From contig NZ_CP034692.1 of NCBI RefSeq assembly GCF_004114375.1, forward strand, positions 2,852,001 through 2,916,000: a stretch of DNA of 64,000 bases. The letters are read 5' to 3'. Below are positions 33,938 through 42,312 of this stretch, piece after piece. Numbering within the stretch: the first letter of the stretch is position 1; every line of letters begins with the position of its first letter. The stretch is from Halorubrum sp. BOL3-1 (GTDB taxonomy: Archaea; Halobacteriota; Halobacteria; Halobacteriales; Haloferacaceae). The translations under genes were made by a program, and so were the position numbers. Below the pieces are notes generated by a model. The model saw nothing but the letters and a program-made list of their open reading frames with translations, ran no database searches and was not told the origin of the DNA.

Positions 33938-34798
33938 TCAGGCCGGATCCAGCGCGTCGGCCACGGCGGGTGCGACGCTGACGACGCTACAGCCCCGCTC
34001 GACGGTGTCGCTGCCGACGATCCGGTCGACGCCGGCGGCGCGGAGCTTCGTCACCGCGTTGGCGGCGAGGACCGGATGGACGCAGGCGGTGAGCACCCGC
34101 GCGGCACCGCGGTCGGTGAGGACGGCGACCGACTCGCTCATCGTCGATCCGGTCGCGATGATGTCGTCGACGACGACCACGTCCCGGTCCGCGACGGAGG
34201 CGTCGGAGGGGGACACATCTATCTCGCCCGTGTCGCGGTCGCGGCGCTTCTCGAAGTAGTCCGTCTCGCCGGCACCGTACGCGTCGCGGACGGTGGCGGC
34301 CACGTCGGTGGCGCCCTCGTCGGGCGCCAGGAAGAGCGGGTCGTCGAGGTCGGCGGGGAGCGGCGCCGCGAGGACGCCCGCGGCGTCGACCGTCTCGACC
34401 GGGACGTCGTAGAACTCCGCGACGGTCGCCTCGTGGGGGTTGACGAGGACGACGCGGTCCGTCCCGGTCGAGATCGCTCGCGCCATCGCGCGGGCGGACA
34501 CCGGTTCGCCGTCCCCGAACGAGGCGTCCTGCCGCGCGTACCCCACGTACGGAACCACGGTCGTCACGTCGGTCGCGCCGGCCTCGCGGACCGCGTCCTG
34601 TAGCTGGAGCAGTTCGACCCACGCCTCGTCGGAGTCGGTCGCGGCGACGATCACGGCCTCGTCGCCGTCGAAGTCGGGCACCGCGGCGAGCCCCTCCCCG
34701 TCCGGGAACCGGTCGTAGGTGGGCGTCGCGAGCGCCCGGCCCGTCCCCTCGGCGAGCGCGGCCGCGAGCAGCTGCGAGCTGGACCCGGGTACGATCAT
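33938..34798 (-). CDS. prs: ribose-phosphate diphosphokinase
   Basis: A 286-residue PRPP synthase, supplying purine, pyrimidine, His and Trp synthesis. It shows the family signatures MIVPGSSSQLLAAALAEGTG, FPDGE, VVPYVGYARQD, VLVNPHEATVAEFY and the PRPP loop DVVVVDDIIATGSTM. The archaeal class is about 285 residues, which fits the ATG at 34798; an ATG further upstream at 34909 would add residues unlike the family. Confidence 0.95.
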   Translation of the reverse strand: MIVPGSSSQLLAAALAEGTGRALATPTYDRFPDGEGLAAVPDFDGDEAVIVAATDSDEAWVELLQLQDAVREAGATDVTTVVPYVGYARQDASFGDGEPVSARAMARAISTGTDRVVLVNPHEATVAEFYDVPVETVDAAGVLAAPLPADLDDPLFLAPDEGATDVAATVRDAYGAGETDYFEKRRDRDTGEIDVSPSDASVADRDVVVVDDIIATGSTMSESVAVLTDRGAARVLTACVHPVLAANAVTKLRAAGVDRIVGSDTVERGCSVVSVAPAVADALDPA

Positions 34799-34949
34799 GG
34801 GCGTTCGTTTTCCGGACACCGATAAACCAGTTTCCTTACCGCTCGAACGCGCCACCCCCTCCCCCGCGGCGGCCGCGCGCCACGCGACCGCGGCCCACAC
34901 CGACCCCACAGGGGCGGATATTTACGCCCGCGGCGGGTACGACGGCGTA

Positions 34950-35606
34950 ATGAGCGACATCGAGTCCGGAGACCGCGTCGGCCTCCCCTGTCCGTCGTGT
35001 TCCCCGTCCGAGCCGACCGTCCACGAGGTCCTGCGACCCGGCGGGCAGGCCACCGTGCGCTGTACCGAGTGCGACCACACGCACAAAAGCGAGATCCCCG
35101 AGGAGGAGACCGTCGCCGTGACGGTCGTCGTCTCGCAGGACGGCGACTCGTTCACGACGACGATGGACATCCCCGCGGAGGGTGCCGTCGCGACCGGCGA
35201 GGAGTTCGTCGTCGACACCGACGAGGCGCTGATGCAGGTGCGGATCACGGGGATCGAACTCGGTCCCGAAGAGCGCGTGGAGGAGGCGGAGACCACCGAC
35301 GTGGAGACGCTGTGGACCCGCGCGGTCGACAACGTCGCGGTCCCCGTCACGCTCCATCCGAAGGACGGCGACGCGGACCAGACGCGGTCGCTGCGGGTGA
35401 ACGTCCCCGGCGACTACGAGTTCACCGTCGACGAGACCGTCGAGTTCGGGGACGAGCAGTTCACCGTCGAGGGGCTCCAGATCCGCGAGGACGCCCCCGA
35501 GTACCGCCACGAGAAGCTCGACCATCCCGGCGACCTCGCCTACGCAAAGGACCTCAAGCGGGTGTACGCCCGCGACGAGAGCCTCACCGCGTGGTCTGCC
35601 TGGTAG
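34950..35606 (+). CDS. HVO_0476 family zinc finger protein
   Basis: A 218-residue protein. The N-terminal zinc ribbon (LPCPSCSPSEPTVHEVL ... TVRCTECDH) is followed by a beta-rich domain (VAVTVVVSQDGDSF, VQVRITGIELG-like strand) and a conserved C-terminus DLAYAKDLKRVYARD. This matches the haloarchaeal HVO_0476-type family as I remember it; function is unknown but nucleic-acid binding is plausible. A TATTTACGCC box lies 30 bp upstream of the ATG. Confidence 0.82.
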   Translation: MSDIESGDRVGLPCPSCSPSEPTVHEVLRPGGQATVRCTECDHTHKSEIPEEETVAVTVVVSQDGDSFTTTMDIPAEGAVATGEEFVVDTDEALMQVRITGIELGPEERVEEAETTDVETLWTRAVDNVAVPVTLHPKDGDADQTRSLRVNVPGDYEFTVDETVEFGDEQFTVEGLQIREDAPEYRHEKLDHPGDLAYAKDLKRVYARDESLTAWSAW

Positions 35607-35726
35607 GGCCGAACCCCTCCTCCGGTAGCGGGTCGGGCGGTAGCGACTCCCTCCCCCCGGCGATCCTCATACCAACATAAACGATTATGAAGGATACGCG
35701 CATTACGTGAGTTGTGCCGACCGTAG

Positions 35727-35984
35727 TACACGACTGACGCACGCTCGACGTCGGGGACGGCAACCGGTCCCGGCGGTCCGAGCACGCGCGAGGCGACGGA
35801 GACCGAACCGGCGACCGACCAATCGGGTCCATCGACGAATTCGAACGGCGACGACGCGACCGACGATCTGCCGACCGCCGCCGAGGCGGTCGCACAGGCG
35901 GCGGGGACGTTCGACCCGTCGGACACCCGCCGGATAGCGAACGGGACCGACCGCTGGAACGCCTACGCCGGCTCGTCGCACTGA
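35727..35984 (+). other. possible small gene or gene fragment without a start codon
   Basis: The 589-bp gap between 35607 and 36195 holds one suspicious frame: after TAG at 35724-35726 it runs 85 codons to TGA at 35982, with a Thr/Gly/Ser linker and a folded-looking tail (DDLPTAAEAVAQAAGTFDPS, then GTDRWNAYAGSSH). Codon bias is gene-like, but there is no ATG or GTG in frame. A GTG at 35707 would connect if one base were added. It could be a frameshifted small gene or the end of a lost gene. Nothing else in the gap looks coding. Confidence 0.35.
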
Positions 35985-36195
35985 GGCCGCGACGGCCGGG
36001 ACGCGACGCGGTCGGGCCTTTTTAGGCTTCTCCGCCGCTACCGACGAGCGGCCGATGACGAGCCACCGCTCCGAGCCGGACTCGGCACCCGGCGACGACG
36101 AGCCCTATGAGTGCCGAGGCCGACGCTCCGTCCGTACCGTCGCGGGGCGACGCGAGCGATCCACATAGCACCGCGTCCGCCGCGACCGAAGGCGA

Positions 36196-36798
36196 TCAGA
36201 CCTCGACCGGGCAGCCGTTGATCTCCCCGCCGCGCATCCCGTCGGCGAGCCAGTAGATCGAGAGGGTCAAGACGACGAGCGCACCCAGCGCGAACTCCAG
36301 CCCGTCCAGCGGGAGGAAGAGCAGCGAGGTCGAGACGCCCAGAAGCGAGAGCAGCCCGAGCAACACCGCCGAACCGCAGGCCGCACAGCCCGCACCCAGC
36401 GTCCCGAGGACGACGCCCGCGGCGCCGGCGCCGCCCTGCTGGAGGTCCAGCCCGTGTTCGCGGAAGTGGTACGTCGCCATCGCAATGTCGAGACCGGTCG
36501 CCAGCGCCACGACGACGAGCAGGCCCCCCTGCGCGGGACCGAAAGAGGTGCCCACGAAAGGATAGAGCTCGGTCAGGATTGTCAGCCGACTCCCGAGCGG
36601 GAGCGAGCCGCCGACGACGACGTCCGTCACGAGCGGGACGTTCAGCGACACCACGAACGCCGTCAGCGAGAGGACGGCCGCGAGGACCGCGACGGCGGCG
36701 TAGACTGGCAGGGTCAGGACCAGCCGCGCGGTCCGACCCATCAGCCGCAGGTCCTCGCGCCCCGTGGGAAGCCGCACGCCGCGACTGAGGGCCCCCAT
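36196..36798 (-). CDS. membrane protein with CAACGS motif, partner of DsbA-like protein
   Basis: 200 residues, about five TM helices. A Gly/Ala-rich helix contains TLGAGCAACGSAVLLG, a Cys pair in the membrane (about residues 136-139), reminiscent of mercury- or thiol-handling membrane proteins and VKOR/CcdA-like redox partners. The ATG at 36798 overlaps the stop of the DsbA-like gene by one base (TGATG), which fixes the start and implies coupling. Likely function: passing reducing or oxidising equivalents to the lipoprotein. This is an inference. Confidence 0.72.
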   Translation of the reverse strand: MGALSRGVRLPTGREDLRLMGRTARLVLTLPVYAAVAVLAAVLSLTAFVVSLNVPLVTDVVVGGSLPLGSRLTILTELYPFVGTSFGPAQGGLLVVVALATGLDIAMATYHFREHGLDLQQGGAGAAGVVLGTLGAGCAACGSAVLLGLLSLLGVSTSLLFLPLDGLEFALGALVVLTLSIYWLADGMRGGEINGCPVEV

Positions 36799-37463
36799 CA
36801 GCCGTCGACCCCAAGCGTCTCCGCGATGAGGTCGTAGCTCACGCTCCCGTTGGCCGAGGTGACGTACTCGCCGTCCCGGAAGAGCAGGACGACCGGCGTG
36901 GTCCGGCCGAGACCGGCGTCGTCGGCGGCGGCGAGGTTACCTCGGACCGCCTCGTCGTGGGTCTCGCTCTCGGCGTCCGCGACGACCGCGCCGCCGTCGA
37001 GGTCGGTCTCAGCGCCGAGGAACGCCTCCGTTCGATCGAGGACGTCGTCCGCTTCGAACTGGCCTTGGTTGGTGAAGTAGTGGTCGAGCAGCGACCAGAA
37101 GGCGGGGTCGCTCCGGGCGTACGTCGACGCGAGCGCCTGCGTCGCCGGCTCGCCCCACGGGTAGACGACCGGGTAGGTCCGGAGGATGTACGCCCCCTCG
37201 CCGGGATCGACGACGTTCGACCGTATTTCGGGAACGACATCCTCGTGGAAGGCGCGACACCGCGAGCAGGACGGGTCCTCGAAGGTGAGCACCGCGTGTC
37301 CGTCCAGCGGGCCTCGACGGGGCAGCGCGTCCAACCCCGCGGCGGCCGGATGCTCCCGGAGCGACTGGCCGCCTTCGCCGGCCGACCCGCCGCTGCCGCC
37401 ACACCCCGCGAGCGAGCCGACCGCGCCCGTGCCGGCGAGGGTCAGGAACCGTCTTCGTTGCAT
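36798..37463 (-). CDS. DsbA-like thioredoxin-fold lipoprotein
   Basis: 221 residues with a Tat-type signal (MQRRRFLTLAGTGAVGSLAGC), a lipobox Cys and a thioredoxin fold of the DsbA/DSBA-oxidoreductase group: LTFEDPSCSRCRAFHEDVVP carries the CxxC at about residues 66-69, then YPVVYPWGEPATQALAS (helical insertion) and the cis-Pro loop GRTTPVVLLFRDG. It acts outside the membrane on disulfides. It forms an operon with the membrane protein encoded immediately downstream. Confidence 0.87.
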   Translation of the reverse strand: MQRRRFLTLAGTGAVGSLAGCGGSGGSAGEGGQSLREHPAAAGLDALPRRGPLDGHAVLTFEDPSCSRCRAFHEDVVPEIRSNVVDPGEGAYILRTYPVVYPWGEPATQALASTYARSDPAFWSLLDHYFTNQGQFEADDVLDRTEAFLGAETDLDGGAVVADAESETHDEAVRGNLAAADDAGLGRTTPVVLLFRDGEYVTSANGSVSYDLIAETLGVDG

Positions 37464-37565
37464 GGTCCGACGTTCGATACGAGGGCTTTTAGCGCTTGTT
37501 CAAACTCAGGTCAAAAAGTATCGACCAGACCAACCGTTCTCAGGCTACCCCGCGAGTCCGCGGCG

Positions 37566-37769
37566 ATGAAGCATCGCTGCCCCGACTGCGGCGTCACGAT
37601 GGAAGAAGTCGAGTTCAGCATGGGCGACGCGTGGAACGCGCACATCACGACCGGCGAGAAGCGGTCCGGGCTGCTCAGCGAACTCGGGACGAACGAGCGG
37701 AAGGACCTGACGACGGTGCTGTGTCCCGAGTGCGGACTCGTCCGCCACTACGCCGGGTTCGAGGAATGA
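37566..37769 (+). CDS. small double-CxxC zinc protein
   Basis: 67 residues. HRCPDCGVTMEEVEFSMGD and LTTVLCPECGLVRHYAG provide two CxxC pairs for one zinc ribbon. The middle (HITTGEKRSGLLSELGTN) looks like a mobile loop. Such stand-alone ribbons are common and mostly uncharacterised in haloarchaea. ATG at 37566; GGT gene 80 bp downstream on the same strand. Confidence 0.72.
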   Translation: MKHRCPDCGVTMEEVEFSMGDAWNAHITTGEKRSGLLSELGTNERKDLTTVLCPECGLVRHYAGFEE

Positions 37770-37849
37770 GCGATCCGGTCGAGCGCGCGTGACCGACACC
37801 GGACACATCCGGTCGGGACTTTATTCTCCCGGCCGCCGCAGGGGTGTGT

Positions 37850-39508
37850 ATGGAGCCAGACTTGGACCGATTCACGTCGCGCCGGTCGACCGTGTACGGC
37901 CAGCGCGGCGTGGTGGCGACCAGTCAGCCCCTCGCGAGCCAGGCGGGAATCGAAGTCCTGCGAGAGGGCGGGAACGCGTTCGACGCGGCGGTCGCGACCG
38001 CGGCCGCGCTCAACGTCGTCGAGCCGACCTCGACCGGACTCGGCGGCGACGTGTTCGCGCTGTACCGGACCGCCGACGGCGAGGTCGGCGCGATGCGCTC
38101 CTGCGGCGGCGCGCCCGCGGACGCGACGATCGAGAACGTCCGTGCCGCGCTGGCGGCGGACGACGACGCGGACTCCTACTACCCCGACGACGGCGGCTAC
38201 GCGGTCGACGACGCGGGCGAGGCCGGGATGCCCTTCTACGGCCCGCACGCGGTCACGGTCCCCGGGACCGCCCGCGGCTGGGAGGCGACCGTCGAGGAGC
38301 TGGGCCGGCTGAGCCTCGCGGACGCGCTCTCGCCCGCCATCCGCTACGCGACCGAGGGGTACCCGGTGTCGGAGGTGATCGCCTCTTACTGGGCGAGCGC
38401 CGACGCGCTGTTCACCGACGACCACGCCCGCGAGGCGTACCTGTTCGACGACGAGCCGCCGAGCGTCGGACAGACCGTGACGATGCCGCGCCTGGGCGAG
38501 TCGATGCGGACGATCGCCGAGGAGGGGGCCGACGTCGTCTACGAGGGCGAGATCGCCGAGGCGATCGCCGAGGAGGTCCAGTCGCAGGGCGGGTTCATGA
38601 CCGTCGACGACCTCGCGGAGTTCGAGGTCGAGTGGCCCGACCCGGTGTCGACCACCTACAACGGCGCCGAGGTGTACGAACTGCCGCCGAACAACCAGGG
38701 GCTGATCGCCTTGGAGGCGCTCAACGTCGCCGCCGAACTCGGCGCGGGCGAGCACGAGTACGACTCGCCGGAGCGCGTCCACTGCTTCGCGGAGGCGACC
38801 AAGCGGGCCTTCCACGACGGCCACCGCTACATCACCGACCCCGACTACGAGGGGATTCCGCCGCTGGGGTCGAGCGAGTGGGCGGCCGAGCGCGCGGTCG
38901 GCGTGGGCGAGACCGCCTCGCACGACGTCTCCTTCGGCGTGCCGAACGCGAACGCCGAGGACGCCGACACCGCACTCCTCACCGTGGCCGACGACGCGGG
39001 CAACGTCGTCTCGTACATCAACTCGCGGTTCGCCGGCTTCGGCTCCGGACTCGTCGCCGGCGACACGGGGATCGCCCTCCAGAACCGCGGGGCGTCGTTC
39101 TCGCTCGACGCCGAGCATCCGAACGCGCTCGAACCCGGTAAGCGGCCCTTCCACACCCTCATCCCGGGCGTCGTCCGATTCGACGAGGACGACTGGGCCG
39201 CGTTCGGCGTGATGGGCGGCTACATGCAGCCGCAGGGCCACGTCCAGGTGATCTCGAATCTCGTCGACTACGACATGCCCCTCCAGCGCGCGCTTGACGA
39301 GCCGCGGTGGCGGTACCGCGAGAGCGGCGATCTCGCGGTCGAACCGCACTTTGACGACGACGTCGCGGCCAAGCTGGTCCGGAAAGACCACGACGTGCGG
39401 ACGCTCTCGCCGGTCATGTTCGGCGGCGCACAGATCACCCGGAACCGGGAGGGCGTCCTCTCGGCCGCCACCGAACCCCGGAAGGACGGAAACGCGCAGG
39501 GGTACTGA
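37850..39508 (+). CDS. gamma-glutamyltransferase family protein
   Basis: 552-residue Ntn-hydrolase proenzyme that cleaves or transfers gamma-glutamyl groups. It shows GVVATSQPLASQAGIEVLREG, GNAFDAAVATAAALNVVEP, GGDVFALYR and, in the middle, the autoprocessing Thr374 (DADTALLTVADDAGN). The small subunit has FGSGLVAGDTGIALQNRG and PFHTLIPGVV. No signal peptide is seen, so it is probably cytoplasmic; haloarchaea use gamma-glutamylcysteine instead of glutathione. The ATG at 37850 is 30 bp after CTTTATT, a TATA-like box; a GTG at 37844 is an alternative. Confidence 0.9.
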   Translation: MEPDLDRFTSRRSTVYGQRGVVATSQPLASQAGIEVLREGGNAFDAAVATAAALNVVEPTSTGLGGDVFALYRTADGEVGAMRSCGGAPADATIENVRAALAADDDADSYYPDDGGYAVDDAGEAGMPFYGPHAVTVPGTARGWEATVEELGRLSLADALSPAIRYATEGYPVSEVIASYWASADALFTDDHAREAYLFDDEPPSVGQTVTMPRLGESMRTIAEEGADVVYEGEIAEAIAEEVQSQGGFMTVDDLAEFEVEWPDPVSTTYNGAEVYELPPNNQGLIALEALNVAAELGAGEHEYDSPERVHCFAEATKRAFHDGHRYITDPDYEGIPPLGSSEWAAERAVGVGETASHDVSFGVPNANAEDADTALLTVADDAGNVVSYINSRFAGFGSGLVAGDTGIALQNRGASFSLDAEHPNALEPGKRPFHTLIPGVVRFDEDDWAAFGVMGGYMQPQGHVQVISNLVDYDMPLQRALDEPRWRYRESGDLAVEPHFDDDVAAKLVRKDHDVRTLSPVMFGGAQITRNREGVLSAATEPRKDGNAQGY

Positions 39509-39548
39509 GGTGTCGGCGACCGCGTCCGCGATGCCGACGCCGTTCATA

Positions 39549-39561
39549 TCATTTCAAATGA
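39549..39561. promoter_or_regulatory. palindrome TCATTTCAAATGA
   Basis: A 6-1-6 perfect inverted repeat in AT-rich sequence 40 bp after the gamma-glutamyltransferase stop and 155 bp upstream of the permuted binding-protein gene. It could be an operator or part of a terminator. No further copy is apparent nearby. Confidence 0.35.
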
Positions 39562-39682
39562 ATAAACCCGTTTCGCGCTCGGCCGTCACTCAGTGAAACG
39601 GCTATAGAGCGCACCAAACGAGCGGAAACCCCGTCTGGACCGTTCGAGTTCCGACGGTGTCGTATTTGTGGTCGTGGATACA

Positions 39683-39689
39683 CTTATAA
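39683..39689 (+). promoter_or_regulatory. TATA box CTTATAA of the binding-protein gene
   Basis: CTTATAA ends 26 bp before the ATG at 39716, the position expected for an archaeal TATA box serving a leaderless mRNA. The gene is therefore probably transcribed from its own promoter and is not an assembly chimera at its 5' end. Confidence 0.6.
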
Positions 39690-39715
39690 CGATTCGTATG
39701 GTATAGGGTCACAGG

Positions 39716-41113
39716 ATGACGCGAAGAATCCAGCGACGCGACGTACTCAGGGGCGCCGGAGCTGTCGGGATCGCGGCCGTCGCCGGCTGCTCGACCGAGA
39801 GCGGCGACGGTGGCGACGGCAGTGACGGCGGAGACGGTTCCGACGGCGGGGACGGTTCCGACGGCAGTGACGGCGAGGACGGGGACGGTTCCGACGGCAG
39901 CGACGGGGGATCGGTCCCGGACGCCGTGATGGTCGTCGGGTTCCCGCAGTCCGGTATCCAGCTGTTCCGCGACTTCTACTCGGAGTTCGCAGACAGCGCG
40001 CCGGACCTCGACATCATCGTTCCCGACGGGCTGATCGACGGCGACCTCCCGGGTGAGGTCGACAACGACATGAACAACGTCATCGGCACGGCGCCGTCGG
40101 CCGGCGGTCCGGGTGCCGACTTCTTCGCCGAGTCGTACCAGGAAGAGTACGACGAAGAGCCGGGCGTGTTCACCTCGCAGGCGTACGACTCCATGGCGGT
40201 CGAGATCCTCGCGGCCACGGCGGCGGGGGAGAACAATGGGGAAGCGATCCGCGACCGCGTCCGAACGGTCGCCAACCCCGGGGGTGAGGAGTTCGGTCCC
40301 ACGGACCTCACGGAAGCGGTCGAGACGGTCGCCGCCGGTGACCCCGTCCACTACGTGGGCGCGTCCTCCAGTGTCAACTTCGACGTCAACGGCGACATGG
40401 CCACCGCCGCGTACGACATCGTCGACTTCCAAGACGGCGAACTCGTCACCCTCGACACCGTCGAGTTCGGGAACGAGCTCTCCGACGAGGACCTGAACGC
40501 GACGGCCGAAGACCCCGTCGGCGTCGACTCGTTCACCGCTCGTGTCGGCGTACTGATGCCCGAGACGGGCGACCTCGGTCCGCTGGGCGGACCGATCCGC
40601 GACGGCGCGCTGCTGGCCGCCACGCAGGTCAACGACGCCGGCATCAACGTCGAGGTCGACACCCGCGTCGAGGACACCCAGACCGACCCGCAGGCCGGTA
40701 TCTCCGGCGCGAACGCCCTCGTCAACGCCGGCTACGGTGCCGTCGTCGGCCCGGCATCGTCGAACGTCAACCTCCAGGTCTCGGACCAGGTGTTCATCCC
40801 GAACGGCGTCGTGGGCATCTCGCCGTCGTCGACGGACCCGAACGTGACGGACTTGGACGACAACGGCTACATCTTCCGCACGGCTCCGTCCGACCTGCTT
40901 CAGGGACCGGCAATGGCCGACCTCGCGGTCAGCGACACGGTGGGCGCGGAGACGTCCGGCACGCTGTACCTCAACGACGCGTACGGGCAGTCGCTCGAAG
41001 GGTCGTACGTCAACGCCTTTGAGAAGCGCGACGGCACTATCGACCAGCGCGCCTCCTTCGAGCCGAACCAGGCGACGTACACCAGCCAGTGGTCGAGCGT
41101 GCTGAACCAGTAG
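39716..41113 (+). CDS. LivK-type substrate-binding lipoprotein, circularly permuted
   Basis: 465 residues. MTRRIQRRDVLRGAGAVGIA and AVAGC give a Tat lipoprotein signal; a Gly/Asp/Ser linker runs to about residue 66. Then comes the C-terminal half of a type I binding protein (PDAVMVVGFPQSGIQLFRDF at 68, PGVFTSQAYDSMAVEILA, ending TLDTVEFG near 258). After a new linker (NELSDEDLNATAEDP) the N-terminal half follows (FTARVGVLMPETGDLGPLGG at about 273, VGPASSNVNLQVSDQVFIP) and the protein stops at SQWSSVLNQ. In ordinary homologues that last segment leads straight into DPDAVMVVG. All expected parts are present once. It should bind branched-chain amino acids or similar; the livH-livM permeases begin at 62655. 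Confidence 0.88.
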   Translation: MTRRIQRRDVLRGAGAVGIAAVAGCSTESGDGGDGSDGGDGSDGGDGSDGSDGEDGDGSDGSDGGSVPDAVMVVGFPQSGIQLFRDFYSEFADSAPDLDIIVPDGLIDGDLPGEVDNDMNNVIGTAPSAGGPGADFFAESYQEEYDEEPGVFTSQAYDSMAVEILAATAAGENNGEAIRDRVRTVANPGGEEFGPTDLTEAVETVAAGDPVHYVGASSSVNFDVNGDMATAAYDIVDFQDGELVTLDTVEFGNELSDEDLNATAEDPVGVDSFTARVGVLMPETGDLGPLGGPIRDGALLAATQVNDAGINVEVDTRVEDTQTDPQAGISGANALVNAGYGAVVGPASSNVNLQVSDQVFIPNGVVGISPSSTDPNVTDLDDNGYIFRTAPSDLLQGPAMADLAVSDTVGAETSGTLYLNDAYGQSLEGSYVNAFEKRDGTIDQRASFEPNQATYTSQWSSVLNQ

Positions 41114-41185
41114 GCGCCCGTTAGCGTCCGATCCTTCCTCCAATTTTTCGCCTGCCCGCGTACCGGAACGGTCGCGCTTAGTGCG

Positions 41186-41333
41186 GTGGCGCGCGCCTCC
41201 GAGGCCGCACCGCGGCCGAGGAGCACGTACGAGGGAGTCAGTCGCCGGAGCGAAGCGGAGGCGACTGACGAGGCTGGGGAGGTACGAGGTGTGGGGCCGC
41301 GCGGGGCGGGACTCGCGGCTGGGGCTTCGGCGG
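41186..41333 (-). repeat. dispersed intergenic repeat, copy B
   Basis: About 148 bp related, in inverted orientation, to 7187-7433. Read on the minus strand it starts CCGAAGCCCCAGCCGCGAG, passes through CCTCCCCAGCCTCGTCAG and CGACTGACTCCCTCG and ends GGCGCGCGCCAC. It fills most of the 318-bp gap between the permuted binding-protein gene and tfs; the remainder has a T-run (AATTTTTC near 41143) that could terminate transcription of the former. Confidence 0.75.
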
Positions 41334-41431
41334 TCTCGATCGGAGAGTCGGTCGCGACGCGGTCGCGCCACAGATCGTAGCGATCGCGGAACACGGAACC
41401 TAAACCGCTCGCTCCCGTATCAAAAACATAT

Positions 41432-41761
41432 ATGCAGTTCTGTGACGACTGCGGCTCGATGATGGTCTCTCGCGACGGGGAGATGGTGTGTCAGAACGAC
41501 GACTGCGGCGCCACGACCGAGCGCGACGAGGCGCTCGCCGCCGAGTTCGAGTCGACGACCGAACAGACCGGCGAGGAGGTGATCGAGACTGAAGAGGGCG
41601 CGAACTTCGAGGGGAAGCCCACCGCGGACGACATCGTCTGCGACGAGTGCGGCCACGGCGAAGCGTGGTACACGATCAAACAGACCGGCGCCGCCGACGA
41701 GCCGCCGACGCGATTCTTCAAGTGTAAAGAGTGCGGCCACCGGTGGCGCGGGTACAACTGA
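41432..41761 (+). CDS. tfs: transcription factor S (TFIIS-like)
   Basis: A 109-residue archaeal transcript-cleavage factor. The N-terminal zinc ribbon (MQFCDDCGSMMVS ... CQNDDCGA) resembles RpoM/Rpb9; the C-terminal ribbon (VCDECGHGEAWYTIKQTG ... FFKCKECGHRWRGYN) has the acidic hairpin AADEPPTRFF whose Asp-Glu pair reaches into the RNA polymerase active site. The start is preceded by AAAAACATAT, an AT-rich promoter segment directly upstream. Confidence 0.95.
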   Translation: MQFCDDCGSMMVSRDGEMVCQNDDCGATTERDEALAAEFESTTEQTGEEVIETEEGANFEGKPTADDIVCDECGHGEAWYTIKQTGAADEPPTRFFKCKECGHRWRGYN

Positions 41762-41766
41762 CCGCG

Positions 41767-42306
41767 ATGGTCGAGACCGAGCGACCTGCTCGCCGGTGGC
41801 CGCGCGCGCTCTACGCCCTCGCCGCGGTCGCGGTGACGGTGTCAGTCGCTCTCCTCTTCGGTCGTGCGCTCGGCTTCTGGCGCGTCAGACTCGCGGTCGG
41901 CAAACTGCTCGCGCTGCTGCCGGACGACGGCGTTCCGGACCACGTCCGAGTGCTCCCGCCGCCGGACGACGAGTACGCCGGGACGCTGCCGACGACGCCC
42001 GCGGAGACCCGCGAGCGACTCCCCCAGCGAGGCTTTTCTGAACTCGTCCGGGCGTACTTCCACGCCTACGAGCGAGACGGCGAGACGGTCCACGAAGTCG
42101 GGAGCTTCGTCCACCGCCCCGAGGGGCTCACCGGGGACTGGCAGGTCCATGTGCGACTGTTCCGCGCGCCTGACGGCTCGACCGAGGTCTGGGCTCACTG
42201 GGAGCGAAACCCGTACGTGGCGCCGCTGGCGCACCTGCGGATGGAGGGGTACGACCCCGCCCGCGGCGAGCGGATGGCGGCGGAGTTGATCGACAACCTA
42301 CGGTAG
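41767..42306 (+). CDS. membrane-anchored haloarchaeal protein, unknown function
   Basis: 179 residues with one N-terminal TM helix (ALYALAAVAVTVSVALLFG) and a soluble domain (RVLPPPDDEYAGTLP, GDWQVHVRLFRAPDGSTEVWAHWERNPYV, MEGYDPARGERMAAELI). No catalytic motif recognised. It begins 5 bp after tfs and is probably cotranscribed. Start at the ATG at 41767; the upstream in-frame extension lies within tfs. Confidence 0.75.
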   Translation: MVETERPARRWPRALYALAAVAVTVSVALLFGRALGFWRVRLAVGKLLALLPDDGVPDHVRVLPPPDDEYAGTLPTTPAETRERLPQRGFSELVRAYFHAYERDGETVHEVGSFVHRPEGLTGDWQVHVRLFRAPDGSTEVWAHWERNPYVAPLAHLRMEGYDPARGERMAAELIDNLR

Positions 42307-42312
42307 GCGCTC

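Noticed and set aside
39790-39912. Short direct repeats GACGGCAGTGACGG and variants in the binding-protein gene as a DNA repeat array
   Set aside because: They encode the Gly/Asp/Ser linker common after haloarchaeal lipobox Cys residues; not a CRISPR or satellite.
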